The translations under genes were made by a program, and so were the position numbers. From Silene latifolia (Eukaryota; Streptophyta; Magnoliopsida; Caryophyllales; Caryophyllaceae): a stretch of DNA of 64,000 nucleotides. The stretch lies in contig NC_133536.1 in assembly GCF_048544455.1 (NCBI RefSeq), positions 201,131,325-201,195,324 of the forward strand, given 5' to 3'. The notes under the pieces are model-generated. The model ran no database searches. It worked only from the letters and a program-made list of their open reading frames with translations, and had not been told where the DNA came from. Below are positions 63,776 to 64,000 of this stretch, piece after piece (positions within the stretch are counted from its first letter, which is position 1; every line of letters starts with the position of its first letter).

Positions 63776-64000
63776 AAGGGTGTGATTGGATGAAGGGTTT
63801 TGGAAGGAAAGGGAGGGGAGGGAAAGGATACAAAATCCCTTGTTTAGATAACAAATGGGGTAGGAGGGAAAGGGGGTGCTTGGAGGGATTCATTTTCCTT
63901 CCTCCAAGGCAAACCAGAATCCCTCCATCAGAGAAAATATTTGATGCGAAATTGTATCCAAACAACCATACCCCATTCTCCCTCCCCTTTTCTCCCCTCC
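63776..64000. mobile_element. MITE-like element cut by the window end, in COQ5 intron 7
   Basis: A start of AAGGGTGTGATTGGATGAAGG leads into GGGAGGGGAGGG-rich sequence. Inverse matches begin to appear on the far side of 63900 (TTGTATCCAAACAACC and CCCTCCCCTTTTCTCCCCTCC). This is the usual form of a plant hAT or Tourist MITE. Its right end is outside the window. Confidence 0.5.

Overview
This is a stretch of plant nuclear chromosome, almost certainly from a eudicot. The gene models have short exons with typical plant introns. The host proteins look like plant DREB2, GTG1/COLD1 and COQ5, and the gaps are packed with plant-type LTR retrotransposons and MITEs. The order cannot be proved from the sequence; Caryophyllales is only a guess.

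Layout. Positions 1-33.6 kb are repeats. A Ty1/copia element runs in from the left edge (1-2895). Next comes a nested stack (3376-27690) in which each insertion is framed by its own target-site duplication. LTR element A has its right LTR split by LTR element B. B holds a CACTA transposon and a solo LTR, C, and C is itself split by the young LTR element D. A copia fragment follows (about 27.7-28.1 kb), then a second solo LTR, F (28394-33564), which contains two MITEs and a Helitron-like end. A Tourist-like MITE and two nested hAT MITEs (33.8-36.0 kb) bring the repeats up to the first gene.

The right half (36-64 kb) holds four host genes. A DREB2-type AP2/ERF transcription factor lies on + (36351-38063, two exons). 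A small J-domain co-chaperone lies on - (40235-42334, five exons). A GTG1/COLD1-type Golgi-pH-regulator-family membrane protein lies on - (43951-53263, twelve exons, 468 residues, intact). COQ5, the mitochondrial ubiquinone C-methyltransferase, lies on + (56113 to beyond the right edge, seven exons seen). GTG1 and COQ5 are divergent across a 2.8 kb gap that contains foldback elements. Introns carry hAT MITEs, SINE and LINE fragments and, in COQ5 intron 5, an antisense RTE-type LINE.

The four genes share no obvious pathway. Two, DREB2 and GTG1/COLD1, belong to stress-signalling families, but nothing here shows they are coordinated. I found no clearly new biological system. The points most worth following are the in-frame upstream start and the odd AP2 residue in DREB2, its 84-bp internal duplication, a GC-AG intron in COQ5, an unrecognised ORF inside the CACTA element, and a set of palindromes spaced about 20 bp apart in solo LTR C. 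All exon limits, duplications and repeat ends were read by eye.
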